The notes under the pieces: model-generated
What the model was told of the DNA's origin: nothing
The model's database searches: none
What the model saw: only the letters and a program-made list of their open reading frames with translations
Translations under genes and position numbers: made by a program
In this document: positions 55,962 through 64,000 of the stretch, one piece after another
How positions within the stretch are numbered: position 1 is the first letter of the stretch
How the letters are laid out: each line of letters opens with the position of its first letter
Source: an uncultured Nostoc sp.
GTDB taxonomy: Bacteria > Cyanobacteriota > Cyanobacteriia > Cyanobacteriales > Nostocaceae
Direction of reading: 5' to 3'
DNA length: 64,000 nucleotides
Assembly: GCF_937863485.1 (NCBI RefSeq)
Contig: NZ_CALMFY010000165.1
Span: 1-64,000 of the forward strand

Positions 55962-58823
55962 CTACCTAATGCTTTTCTCTGTTAACACAGATGGGCCAGC
56001 AGTAACGACTACGATTTTATCTGGGTGAAGTAACTCACGAGCCGCTTGATTAACTTGGGTAAGGGTGACTTTCTGGATTTTATCGGTAAAGGAGTGTAAT
56101 TCTCCTTTATCTAGTCCATACACCTCATTCATCAGAATTCTATCTGTTAATTCCTCTGGGTTTGCCAGGGAAACGTTGTAGTTGCTGATCAAGGTGCGTT
56201 TAGCTGTTTCTACCTCTAATGGAGTGACGCCTTGTTGATGGATTTGCTGTAATATTTGGCGGCTACTAGCGATCGCTTTGGTGCTATCTCCTGGACTAGT
56301 TTGCATCTCAATCACAAATGTCCCTGCATTTTTCCCGGCTTGGAAGGAGCTATAAATTCCATAACTCAAACCTTGGCGATCGCGCACTTCTGCACCCAGT
56401 CTACTAGATAGGGTATCGCCTCCTAAAATCTGGTTCAATACTAAGGCTGCGTGAAACCGAGGATCATAACGGTTAATACCTGTGTAACCCATATAAGTAA
56501 CAGCTTGGGTTTTACCTGGTAAAACTGGGTTGACACTGACTATTTTCTCCGGCATTAATACCGCAGGATATTTTAATCTTGGTGCTTGGCCACTAACTTC
56601 CCAATCACCAAACTCATTTTTAATCAGCGATCGCACAATGTCTAGATCAAAATCTCCCACCAGCGCTAGCACTGTCGTGTCTGGACGATAATGTTTGGCT
56701 TTGAAATCAATCACATCCTGACGCTGAATCTGCTGTAAACTCTCCTCTGTGGGAAAGGTGTGTAAAGGATGTTTTTTCGGGTAAATTGACTGAACAAATA
56801 TTCTTCGGGCTACTTCTGATGGCTCATCTAATTCCTGTTGCAGATCAGTTAAAGTTTGTTGGCGATGCAATTCCAATTCTTTGACTGGAAAGGTACTATT
56901 TTTTACAACATCAGCCAATATCTCCAGGATTATCGGCAAATCCTCTGCTAAACTATCACCTTCGATATGTACACCTTCGCGGTAGGTTTGAAAGTTTAGA
57001 CTCACTCCTCGTTCTGCCAGGACTTTGGCAATAGTTAAGACATCCTTGCTCTTAGTACCATTGAGCAAATTATCTGCGACAAAAGCAGCTAGTCCAGCTT
57101 GATCATCTGGATCAAATTCCGTCCCAGCTTGAATGTATCCGCTCAGGGTAACGGTGGGAGTACTATTATCGGGTAACAGTAATATCCGCAGTCCGTTAGT
57201 AAATTTGAATTCCTGTGGTAATACTCGTGCGATTGCATCTCTAGCCAAATCCACAGGTGGTAAGTATTTCGCTACCTCAGAAGGAAGCACGGGTACGCCA
57301 GGAGAGAAATTCTCTGTAGTTTGGGCTGAGTCTGGTTTGTCACCAACTCCTGTTATCCGCTTCTGGGTTGGTTCAAAAAAGCCTGCTATCCGAGCTTCTT
57401 TTGTCAGGTATTTGTTAATAACAGTAACAACATCCGTCGGCTTCACCAGACGGACAGCTGCCAAATAACGGTCTGTGTAGCGATAATCACCAGCAGTTGT
57501 CTGATCATTACCCAATCGCATTGCTTGAGAGGTGATATCACGGTTACTCAAAATTACATCTGCTGTTAATTGAGTTTTAGCTCGTTCTACTTCCTCAGAT
57601 GTCACACCTTTTTCTGCTACATTGGCGATCGCACTACTCAACACTGAGTCAATTTTTTTCAAATCTTGTTTAGATCCAGCCGTCACCAACACCTCATACC
57701 AGCCAGATTCTCGCAAACTGGTAACGGATGCTGTGACTTCACTAGCTAAACCTGATTCCACTAATACCTGATAAAGCCGAGAATTCCGTCCCTCTGTCAA
57801 GATGTAATCCATCACATCCAGCGCCGGCACATCCGGTTGATTTGCATCCGGTAGCGGATACACAACTTGTAACAGCCGCCCTGCTCCCGGTTCTCGCAAT
57901 ACTATGGGAGTGCTTGCTGTTAGCGGATAGCTATGGTTTAGCCTGTGCTGAGTGCTAAGTGTTGGGAATGTTGAGTGTTGAGTGTTGAGTGAGGCTTTTG
58001 ACTCAGCACTGTTGTTTGCTAATTTCCCAAACACCTCTTTAATTGTTTCCAGGGTATTTGCGGTTTGAAAATCTCCAACAATCACTAAGACGGCATTATC
58101 GGGACTGTAAAAATTGCGGTAATATTTTTGTACCTGCTCAACTTCAAATTTCTCAACATCAGCTTTGGTACCACCTACAGGCAACCCATAGGCATGATTG
58201 GGAAACACTGCCTGCATGACGGCGCGGTTGAGGCGATATTCTGGGCTATTTTCGTAACCCTGCAACTCGGAAATTACTACCCGCTTTTCACTCGCTAGTT
58301 GTTCTGGCTCAATCTGGGAATTTTGCATTCTGTCTGCTTCTAGCACCAAGAGCGCTTTCAGCTTATTTCGTTCCACAGTACCGTAATATGCAGTTTGGTC
58401 ATAGCTGGTGAAAGCATTAGAATCACTACCTAAAGCACTAAACAAACGGCCAAATTGAATCGGACGATTTTTTGTACCTTTAAACATCATGTGTTCTAAC
58501 TGGTGGGCAATGCCATTCACGCCTGGTTCTTCGTTGCGTGAGCCAACCTTGTACCACACCTGCACCGTCACCACTGGTGCAGTATGTACTTCCTTTGTCA
58601 GAACAGTTAAACCATTCTCCAGCACTGTCTTGCGGACGTTTTCTGTCAGTGTTGAGGGCATTATTGTTTTTGCTAGCAAGGTTGAGTGGTATTTTTCTTT
58701 ATTAGATACGGCTGCATGTTGACTATGAGCAGGTTGATCGCTTAACAAAAAAACCGCTACTAGCCATAAGCTTAAAAGTAATAACGGCAAGGGATATTTA
58801 TAAAATCTGGAAAATCCATACAT
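55962..58823 (-). CDS. M16 family zinc peptidase (two-domain, exported)
   Basis: 953 residues with an N-terminal hydrophobic signal (PLPLLLLSLWLVAVFLLS). The inverted zinc motif HQLEH is at 107-111, with the downstream Glu-rich helix (ELQGYENSPEYRLNRAVMQ). A second, non-catalytic M16 half starts near 540. Two such halves close over the substrate, so it is a pitrilysin-like processing or scavenging enzyme in the periplasm. Residues about 278-295 (ASLNTQHSTFPTLSTQHRLN) derive from a short tandem repeat inserted in frame. Confidence 0.92.
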   Translation of the reverse strand: MYGFSRFYKYPLPLLLLSLWLVAVFLLSDQPAHSQHAAVSNKEKYHSTLLAKTIMPSTLTENVRKTVLENGLTVLTKEVHTAPVVTVQVWYKVGSRNEEPGVNGIAHQLEHMMFKGTKNRPIQFGRLFSALGSDSNAFTSYDQTAYYGTVERNKLKALLVLEADRMQNSQIEPEQLASEKRVVISELQGYENSPEYRLNRAVMQAVFPNHAYGLPVGGTKADVEKFEVEQVQKYYRNFYSPDNAVLVIVGDFQTANTLETIKEVFGKLANNSAESKASLNTQHSTFPTLSTQHRLNHSYPLTASTPIVLREPGAGRLLQVVYPLPDANQPDVPALDVMDYILTEGRNSRLYQVLVESGLASEVTASVTSLRESGWYEVLVTAGSKQDLKKIDSVLSSAIANVAEKGVTSEEVERAKTQLTADVILSNRDITSQAMRLGNDQTTAGDYRYTDRYLAAVRLVKPTDVVTVINKYLTKEARIAGFFEPTQKRITGVGDKPDSAQTTENFSPGVPVLPSEVAKYLPPVDLARDAIARVLPQEFKFTNGLRILLLPDNSTPTVTLSGYIQAGTEFDPDDQAGLAAFVADNLLNGTKSKDVLTIAKVLAERGVSLNFQTYREGVHIEGDSLAEDLPIILEILADVVKNSTFPVKELELHRQQTLTDLQQELDEPSEVARRIFVQSIYPKKHPLHTFPTEESLQQIQRQDVIDFKAKHYRPDTTVLALVGDFDLDIVRSLIKNEFGDWEVSGQAPRLKYPAVLMPEKIVSVNPVLPGKTQAVTYMGYTGINRYDPRFHAALVLNQILGGDTLSSRLGAEVRDRQGLSYGIYSSFQAGKNAGTFVIEMQTSPGDSTKAIASSRQILQQIHQQGVTPLEVETAKRTLISNYNVSLANPEELTDRILMNEVYGLDKGELHSFTDKIQKVTLTQVNQAARELLHPDKIVVVTAGPSVLTEKSIR
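57950..57990. repeat. Short tandem repeat inserted inside the M16 peptidase gene
   Basis: Units of GTGTTGAGT/GTGCTAAGT (for example GTTGAGTGTTGAGTGTTGAG). It lies in a loop between the catalytic half and the rest and keeps the frame. The units are related to those inserted in mfd. Confidence 0.7.
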
Positions 58824-58965
58824 TTATTTAGCAGATATATCTGTAAATTAAGTTACATAATTATTTTGGAGAGTGACCATAGTTTAATCTGACAACAAAA
58901 TCTGTTACTTCGGTAACAATACAGAAAAACAATATATTAGCAACAAAGGTAATAAAAAAGCTAAA

Positions 58966-59409
58966 TTATGGGAGTTTTGCTAAAACCCGAATGAATTCCA
59001 GAGGTAAGCCATCGGTATCGGCGATGAAAGCCACTTCGTAAATGCGATCGCCTATTTGCTGTTGTGTCGGTTCTAAAAGTACCTTCAACGGTTGTAATAC
59101 TTCGGGTTGACTCTCAGCGGTTAGTGCAACACGTTCTTGTAAATTTGTTAACCAGCTAGGTAAATCTGGTGTAATCTCAGTTAAATCGAACGAGAGATGA
59201 TAGTATCCCACATAATGTTCGTCAGCAAAAGCATCTGGGGCTGGCTTTGGTTCGGGTATTTGGATCAGTTCAATTCTGCCGCCCAATCCTTGCATCCAGC
59301 AAGCTAGAGTGTAGCCTGTAGTAAAGCGTTCCGAAATTGTAAACCCCAAATGTTCGTAGAAAGCGATCGCTCGATGAATATTTGCAGTCCGAATAGAAAC
59401 GTGGTGCAT
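58966..59409 (-). CDS. VOC/glyoxalase superfamily protein
   Basis: 147 residues. MHHVSIRTANIHRAIAFYEH is the classic VOC strand-helix with a metal His, GYTLACWMQGLGGRIELIQI follows, YYHLSFDL gives a second His and VAFIADTDGLPLEFIRV the closing Glu. Two beta-alpha-beta modules form one metal site. It could be a glyoxalase I or a dioxygenase-like protein; substrate unknown. Confidence 0.85.
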   Translation of the reverse strand: MHHVSIRTANIHRAIAFYEHLGFTISERFTTGYTLACWMQGLGGRIELIQIPEPKPAPDAFADEHYVGYYHLSFDLTEITPDLPSWLTNLQERVALTAESQPEVLQPLKVLLEPTQQQIGDRIYEVAFIADTDGLPLEFIRVLAKLP

Positions 59410-59411
59410 AA

Positions 59412-59465
59412 CAAAAGTTAGGAGTTGTAAATTATGAGTTATAAATTGAATTTAACTCCTAACTG
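59412..59465. repeat. Short tandem-type repeat
   Basis: AAAGTTAGGAGTTGTAAATT then TTTAACTCCTAACT: partly inverted halves of the same unit as at 41972-42020. Confidence 0.65.
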
Positions 59466-59545
59466 TACAGACGCGATTAATGAGCCAGCGCGTTGCGGGG
59501 GTTCCCCCCGTTGTAGCGACTGGCGTCGCGTCTCTACTTCTAACT

Positions 59546-60058
59546 TTACTCAAATAACCTGAAATAGGGGTAGCGTACAGGGACGCCAGGCTCTTTTTCC
59601 AAGTCAAAATTAATCACTTCCCAACAGGCATCTTCTGAGGTATCAGGGCTAAACTCCACGGGTAAGCCGTATAGTCGAGCAGCAGTAGCTTCCGGTTGTC
59701 CAGAACGCCAAGGTGTACTGCGTTCCAAGTAGCCACTCATCAATTCCTGATAGCGTTGAGCAATTATCACTTTTGTTGCTCGATAGCCTTGGGTATAAAG
59801 CTTGTCTAATGCTTCGTGAATTTCAAAGCGAATACCATCGGGATGAGTATGCTGTCTATACCATTCATTATTCCACCTTCGCCAATGACGTCCCGATTGC
59901 AAATGGATTAACTCTCCATTTTTAGGATTAGCTTCAAACGCGCCATGACGCGGACACAAATAGGTATCTGTTAATGTCAGCGCCGGAATAGTCTGGCGAC
60001 AATGGGGACACTGTATTTCAGGTCCAAACATCGGGTACTGCAAGCCTGGATTCATCAT
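59546..60058 (-). CDS. TIGR02652 family protein
   Basis: 170 residues, a family restricted to cyanobacteria, function unknown. The N-terminus begins with a zinc-ribbon-like pair, CPHCRQTIP and LCPRHGAF. The middle is rich in Arg and Trp (GRHWRRWNNEWYRQH). GQPEATAARLYGLPVEFSPD and PVRYPYFRLF end it. Cytoplasmic. Confidence 0.85.
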   Translation of the reverse strand: MMNPGLQYPMFGPEIQCPHCRQTIPALTLTDTYLCPRHGAFEANPKNGELIHLQSGRHWRRWNNEWYRQHTHPDGIRFEIHEALDKLYTQGYRATKVIIAQRYQELMSGYLERSTPWRSGQPEATAARLYGLPVEFSPDTSEDACWEVINFDLEKEPGVPVRYPYFRLFE

Positions 60059-60297
60059 GAAGTGCGTACAAACATAATTTTGTCTTCACCAGCACTAGTA
60101 GGTTGGATTATACACTTCGGCTTCGCCACTTTGGGTTACTTGCTCACTTCTGCAAAGACACGGACTTGCAGAAGTAACATTGCTAACTAGTGTTTTCCTC
60201 AGCGTAGAGGCTTGACGCTGTGATATCCTGGTAGTGAAACTAGCCTCAAAAGTTGGATTTTCTCCAGTATTCCTGGGTACCATATTCATATTCTATC

Positions 60298-60825
60298 GTG
60301 TCTACCGCTTCTTACTGGACATCTGTCGATTTTTCTCAAGCTGCCTTTATCGCAGCCAATGCTGTTGTTATGGGTTCGGTAAATATAGCAGCAGGGGCGA
60401 GCATCTGGTATGGAGCAGTGGTTAGAGGAGATGTTGAACGGATTGAAATTGGCGAATGTACAAATATTCAAGATGGGGCAATTCTACATGGTGATCCTGG
60501 TTTTCCGACAATTTTAGAAGATCATGTTACTGTAGGGCATCGCGCTGTGATACATTCCGCTTACATTGAGCGTGGAAGTTTGATTGGCATTGGCGCGGTG
60601 ATTTTAGACGGGGTACGAGTGGGTGCTGGTAGCATTATCGGTGCTGGCGCAGTCGTGACTAAGGATGTACCTCCGTTGTCCCTAGTTATGGGCATTCCTG
60701 GCAAAGTGTTACGGCAAGTAACAGAAGCTAAAGCCGCAGAACTCATTGAACACGCTAAACGTTACCAAAAGTTAGCTTTAGTTCATGCTGGCAAGGGTAC
60801 TGATATCGGGTTTAATAAGTCTTAA
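60298..60825 (+). CDS. Gamma-carbonic-anhydrase-like left-handed beta-helix protein
   Basis: 175 residues from the GTG at 60298, which gives MSTASYWTSVDFSQAAFIAA; the frame stays open 15 codons further up to a TTG, so the start is not certain. Hexapeptide repeats from GSVNIAAGASIWYGAVVRGD to GAGSIIGAGAVVTKDV form the helix. Possible zinc ligands: the His of HGD, the His of VGHRAV and the second His of IHS. Family members are carbonic anhydrases, acyltransferases or the NDH-1/CcmM-related group; activity not assignable. Confidence 0.9.
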   Translation: MSTASYWTSVDFSQAAFIAANAVVMGSVNIAAGASIWYGAVVRGDVERIEIGECTNIQDGAILHGDPGFPTILEDHVTVGHRAVIHSAYIERGSLIGIGAVILDGVRVGAGSIIGAGAVVTKDVPPLSLVMGIPGKVLRQVTEAKAAELIEHAKRYQKLALVHAGKGTDIGFNKS

Positions 60826-60840
60826 GGAGTGGGGAGTAAG

Positions 60841-60907
60841 AATTTTAGATTTTAGATTTTGGATTAAAGAATTGAAATTTAATCTAAAATCCAAAATCCA
60901 AAATTGA
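60841..60907. repeat. Inverted pair of (AAAATCT)n-type repeats
   Basis: TTTTAGATTTTAGATTTTGG (60843-60862) is mirrored by AATCTAAAATCCAAAATCCA (60881-60900) and continues to 60907. It can fold into a hairpin after the beta-helix gene, possibly a terminator. Related to 46553-46587. Confidence 0.75.
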
Positions 60908-61036
60908 ATTGCCAAATGCCCCATAATTTAAAGATTCTTTACATATAGGTTGGGAAAAGTTGCCCACTTCAGCTAAAAATAAAAATGAGAGCAGTTGACA
61001 AAACTTTAATTTCTACTTAAAAGAGGGGTTCTAGAT

Positions 61037-61162
61037 ATGGATATCGATTTCCGTATAGCGATCGTTTTAGCACCAATTGCCATTGCCGCTGGCTGGGCAG
61101 TGTTTAATATTGGCGCTGCGGCTTTAAGACAAATTCAAGGCTTTTTTGATCGGGAAGCTTAA
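61037..61162 (+). CDS. psbY: Photosystem II protein Y
   Basis: 41 residues, too short for normal gene calls: [20 protein letters not shown], then [21 protein letters not shown]. This single-span protein at the edge of photosystem II matches PsbY of Nostoc-type cyanobacteria from memory. One membrane helix (about 6-22) and a short basic-amphipathic tail. A ribosome site AGAGG lies 12 bases before the ATG. Monocistronic. Confidence 0.93.
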   Translation: MDIDFRIAIVLAPIAIAAGWAVFNIGAAALRQIQGFFDREA

Positions 61163-61489
61163 ATTCGGCTGAATATTATCACTCTTCAACCGACTGTTTC
61201 TCTTCACAGGGGCAGTCAGTTCCTCTTTTGCGAGTTCTGAGTAAAGAATAGGACTTAGGCAGACTCTCCGAATTCTTCTCTACCAGACGCTGTGCGATCG
61301 CAAAGTGTCTGGTAGAGTTGGCTCTTTTGGCGTCAATTCTTGGAAACTAGAGGCGTTCATGTAGATGTCATAGCAGAGTTGGCGGTAGCCTGCGGCAAGC
61401 CACTACATGTCTACGAGAAATTAAGCTTTTTAGCAATTCTTGCGTAAGTCCTAAACAAGTAAAATTCCCGACTCCCCACTCCCCCTTCC
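61163..61489. other. Intergenic region between psbY and folC
   Basis: 327 bases. No frame of interest. It holds a long inverted repeat centred on a HIP1 site (61278-61317) and AT-rich stretches. Confidence 0.6.
61278..61317. repeat. Long inverted repeat around a HIP1 site
   Basis: CTCTACCAGAC (61278-61288) and GTCTGGTAGAG (61307-61317) flank 18 bases with GCGATCGC. A perfect 11-bp stem. It may act as a terminator-like or protein-binding element, or be one member of the dispersed repeats that share CTCTACCAGACGC. Confidence 0.75.
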
Positions 61490-62788
61490 TTGAATATCGA
61501 TTCTGTAATACAACCCCTTCAACGCTTTGGTGTCCATTTGGGACTTGATCGTATTGTCAACCTATTGGCAAGTCTCGGTAATCCTCATCACCAAATCCCA
61601 GTAATTCACGTTGCTGGCACCAATGGCAAAGGTTCGGTTTGTGCCTATATTTCCTCAGTACTTACTGAGGCTGGTTATCGGACAGGACGCTACATTTCCC
61701 CCCATTTAGTTGATTGGACGGAACGTATTTGTTTAAATGAACAGCCAATTTCCTCTGAGGAATTCAGCCAATTATTAGAAAAAGTCCAAGCTGCGATTCA
61801 TCCTGAGGACGAATCGGCAACTCAGTTTGAGGTAATTACCGCCGCCGCTTGGTTGTATTTTGCCCAGCAGCAAGTGGATGTGGCTGTGGTAGAAGTCGGA
61901 CTAGGAGGGCGCTTGGATGCTACCAACGTTTGCTTAGAACCCCTGGTTACGATCATCACTTCCATCAGCCGGGAACACTGGCAGCAACTTGGCCCCACCC
62001 TCGCTGATATTGCTAGAGAAAAAGCAGGTATTCTCAAACCTGGATGTCCCGTTGTGGTTGGGCCATTGCCACCGGATGCAGAGAAAGTTGTGCGATCGCG
62101 TGCTTTAGAATTACAATGTCCGATCTTTACGCCTCAACCCGCCCGTCAACTAGCGTCAGGATGGGCAGAATATCAAACTATTCAAAATTCTAAATCAATT
62201 AAATATCCTTTACCATTAGCCGGACAAATTCAATTAACTAATTCAGTTTTGGCTTTAACTGCTTTAGAAATTCTCCAACAACAGGGTTGGCAGATTTCAG
62301 ACGAAGCCATAATTAACGGCATGGCAAAAACTAAGTGGCCGGGACGGATGCAATGGACTACCTGGAACAACCATAAATTATTAATTGATGGTGCTCATAA
62401 TACAGCTGCTGCCCAAGTTCTTCGTCAGTATGTTGATAGCTTAGACGCAGTTAACCATGAGCCAGTCAATTGGGTTATCGGAATGTTTTCCGATAAGGAT
62501 CATGCAGATATTTTTGCCGCCCTGCTGCAACCAGGCGATCGCCTTTATTTAGTACCAATATCAATAGAACCTTGGCCGGGTAGAACTTCTACTGATTTAG
62601 ACTACTTAGCAAACCTAGCTTACAGCCTTTGTCCAGAATTAGGCGATCGCCAAATTTATCCAGATTTATTCACAGCATTAGAAGCCGCAACCTCAACTGC
62701 TACCACAGACGATTTAATCGTTTTGTGTGGTTCCCTTTATTTAGTAGGCGATTTTTTATCTACAACCAATATAATTCGTAAATCATAA
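61490..62788 (+). CDS. folC: Bifunctional folylpolyglutamate/dihydrofolate synthase
   Basis: 432 residues from a TTG start, giving MNIDSVIQPLQRFGVHLGLD; no ATG is nearer, so TTG is accepted. P-loop IHVAGTNGKGSVCAYISSVL near 41-60, Omega-loop region QFEVITAAAWLYFA, VEVGLGGRLDATN, and the C-terminal Glu-binding part (DGAHNTAAA, WVIGMFSDKD). It adds Glu to dihydropteroate and then extends the polyglutamate tail of folates. Its stop lies 17 bases from the convergent solute-binding gene. Confidence 0.96.
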   Translation: MNIDSVIQPLQRFGVHLGLDRIVNLLASLGNPHHQIPVIHVAGTNGKGSVCAYISSVLTEAGYRTGRYISPHLVDWTERICLNEQPISSEEFSQLLEKVQAAIHPEDESATQFEVITAAAWLYFAQQQVDVAVVEVGLGGRLDATNVCLEPLVTIITSISREHWQQLGPTLADIAREKAGILKPGCPVVVGPLPPDAEKVVRSRALELQCPIFTPQPARQLASGWAEYQTIQNSKSIKYPLPLAGQIQLTNSVLALTALEILQQQGWQISDEAIINGMAKTKWPGRMQWTTWNNHKLLIDGAHNTAAAQVLRQYVDSLDAVNHEPVNWVIGMFSDKDHADIFAALLQPGDRLYLVPISIEPWPGRTSTDLDYLANLAYSLCPELGDRQIYPDLFTALEAATSTATTDDLIVLCGSLYLVGDFLSTTNIIRKS

Positions 62789-62797
62789 TTACGAATT
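62773..62797. terminator. Inverted repeat across the folC stop
   Basis: A 9-bp inverted repeat, AATTCGTAA (62773-62781) and TTACGAATT (62789-62797), with the folC stop codon in the 7-base loop. It lies between two convergent genes and could terminate both. No clear T tract follows. Confidence 0.45.
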
Positions 62798-62804
62798 ACA
62801 AAAT

Positions 62805-64000
62805 TTATCTTTGATTCCACTGTTGTGCCGCATCTTCTACAGCTTTATCCACACTCTTCTCACCTAACATTGCTGCTTGCAAGTTTTCATAAACTGCTTT
62901 TTGTAAAAGGTTGAAATCCTTCAAAGTCGGGGTTAATATTTCTGCTTGTTGTAGTTCTTTAGCACTAATAACTCGCGCTTTTTCTACTGTTGAAGCATTA
63001 GCTGGAATATCTTTAAAGTAACTATCAGACAATGCTTTGACTGTAGAAGGTAGGACATTTGCAGCTTTAGCAAAGGCTAACTGATTTTCGTCATTGGTAA
63101 TAAATAAAGCAAACTTCACAGCGCCATCTGGTTGTTTAGTGTCGCGGGGAATAACTATGTTCATCACTGCGACATTTTTCTTGCCTGTGTCACCAGTGAG
63201 TTGAGGGGCTATTCCCGAATCTTGAGCAATTTTTGGGGCGTTATTAGCGATCGTTTTCAGAAACTCTGGCCCAGAAGCAAGAAACACAGTCTCTCCAGAT
63301 TGGTATAAATCGATCGCGTGGCGATGTCCTTGCGTCAAAGCTTCTTTTGGAAGCAACCCTTTTTTATACAAGTCTACCCAATACTGAAACGCTGCTTTAC
63401 CTTGTGCTGAATTAAACGCTGCTTTCCCCTCAGCATCTACTAGGGTGACTCCCATTTGCACAAAAGATTCCAGCACTTCACCAGAATCTTGCGGTACAAA
63501 AGTCACAAAAAAGGCATATTTGCCAGTCTTATCTTTAATTTGTTGAGCTGCTTGTGCCAATTCTCTGTAGGTTGCAGGTGGTTTATTGATACCTGCCTGT
63601 TTTAATAAATCGGTGTTATAAATGGTTAACCGTGTGGTGAGATACCAGGGAATCCCAAAACTCTTGCCATTAAGCGTGCTTGCTTTCCAGATATTTGGTA
63701 GATAGGAGGAACGTACATCGTTTGAGACTTTCGCATCTAAATCTAACCAGGCATTTCGTCCCGCAAGTTGGGAAGCAAAACCCGGATTGAGGTTAACTAC
63801 ATCAGGTGGTGTTTTTGCTGAGACAGCAGTTAAAATTTTGTTCTCCATCGCCGCCCAAGGTACATCAACCCAGTTAATCTTTATACCAGGATTTTGCGAT
63901 TCAAAACTCGCAATTAGGCTTTTGAAGTAGTCGGTAAATTGAGGTTGGAGTTGCATCGTCCAAAACTCAACAGTTCCCGCTCCTGAACTAGCTTGTTTTG
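62805..64000 (-). CDS. ABC transporter solute-binding protein, sugar type (5' end outside window)
   Basis: At least 398 residues; the frame stays open to the right edge (SSGAGTVEFWTMQLQPQF), so the true start and signal peptide lie outside. Extracellular_SBP_1 fold: SFESQNPGIKINWVDVPWAA, WLDLDAKVSNDV, GIPWYLTTRLTIYNTDLLKQ, and GHRHAIDLYQSGETVFLASG in the ligand cleft. It resembles maltose- or glucosylglycerol-type binding proteins. Ligand unknown; the permease genes would be to the right. Confidence 0.9.
   Translation of the reverse strand, partial: KQASSGAGTVEFWTMQLQPQFTDYFKSLIASFESQNPGIKINWVDVPWAAMENKILTAVSAKTPPDVVNLNPGFASQLAGRNAWLDLDAKVSNDVRSSYLPNIWKASTLNGKSFGIPWYLTTRLTIYNTDLLKQAGINKPPATYRELAQAAQQIKDKTGKYAFFVTFVPQDSGEVLESFVQMGVTLVDAEGKAAFNSAQGKAAFQYWVDLYKKGLLPKEALTQGHRHAIDLYQSGETVFLASGPEFLKTIANNAPKIAQDSGIAPQLTGDTGKKNVAVMNIVIPRDTKQPDGAVKFALFITNDENQLAFAKAANVLPSTVKALSDSYFKDIPANASTVEKARVISAKELQQAEILTPTLKDFNLLQKAVYENLQAAMLGEKSVDKAVEDAAQQWNQR

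Noticed and set aside
1-64000. CRISPR arrays, rRNA and tRNA genes
   Set aside because: No regularly spaced repeats and no cloverleaf or rRNA-like stretch were noticed on reading; a covariance search would be needed to exclude a tRNA fully.

Overview
The window is chromosomal DNA of a filamentous, probably heterocyst-forming cyanobacterium of the Nostoc/Anabaena group. The basis is the very frequent HIP1 octamer GCGATCGC, an NtcA that I recognise almost residue for residue as the Anabaena-type protein, a PsbY gene, several cyanobacteria-restricted families (DUF3084, DUF3146, TIGR02652, DUF29), and the many short dispersed and tandem repeats typical of Nostoc intergenic DNA. I saw no rRNA, tRNA or CRISPR array.

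Layout. 1-6.5 kb: a small heat-shock protein with a clear terminator, a lipoprotein esterase, an exported cyclase-family protein and three orphan proteins (one helical, one polytopic, one secreted). 6.5-10.4 kb: a mosaic islet in which two extra copies of the 3' end of mfd (about 325 bp each) lie in direct orientation with the real mfd 3' end. All three copies diverge at the same GCGATCGC palindrome. Between them sit a RelE/ParE-like toxin-antitoxin pair with a frameshifted toxin, a PD-(D/E)XK nuclease gene with one internal stop, a HicBA pair and a DUF29 gene. 10.4-16.8 kb: intact mfd, a CNNM/CorC-type membrane protein and an aldo/keto reductase. 17-23 kb: one large NRPS gene (A-T-C-A-T-TE) with no tailoring partners, then a 1.7 kb AT-rich gap.

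24.6-40 kb: an exopolysaccharide region. A rightward set encodes a priming sugar transferase, two tiny membrane ORFs, a GT4, a Wzy-like polymerase, two more GT4s and a Wzc-like tyrosine autokinase. A leftward secreted beta-helix protein and a Wza-like SLBB export protein follow. No Wzx flippase is visible. The parts fit lipid-linked unit assembly, polymerisation and export of an extracellular polysaccharide.

40-49 kb: housekeeping and regulation, with an ABC ATPase, hisB, fabI, ntcA (with a perfect GTA-N8-TAC site upstream), DUF3084, a YqgF-like RNase-H-fold protein, a 0.4 kb GC-rich repeat island, DUF3146 and a decayed TnpB gene. 49-51 kb: GNAT and DUF433 genes, then a small graveyard (a DUF4279-like gene with one TAG, a PIN-domain toxin remnant) and a 63-residue protein. 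51-64 kb: Crp-family regulator plus amidase, a coiled-coil protein with repeats, map, an M16 peptidase, a VOC protein, TIGR02652, a gamma-carbonic-anhydrase-like protein, psbY, folC and the 3' part of a solute-binding protein that runs off the right edge.

The most notable signal is the repeated mfd 3'-end islet, which looks like a recurrent insertion or duplication site carrying toxin-antitoxin and restriction-like cargo. Second are repeat sequences inserted in frame into the mfd and M16 peptidase coding regions, and third is the orphan dimodular NRPS. All functions are read from sequence motifs; nothing was searched or computed.
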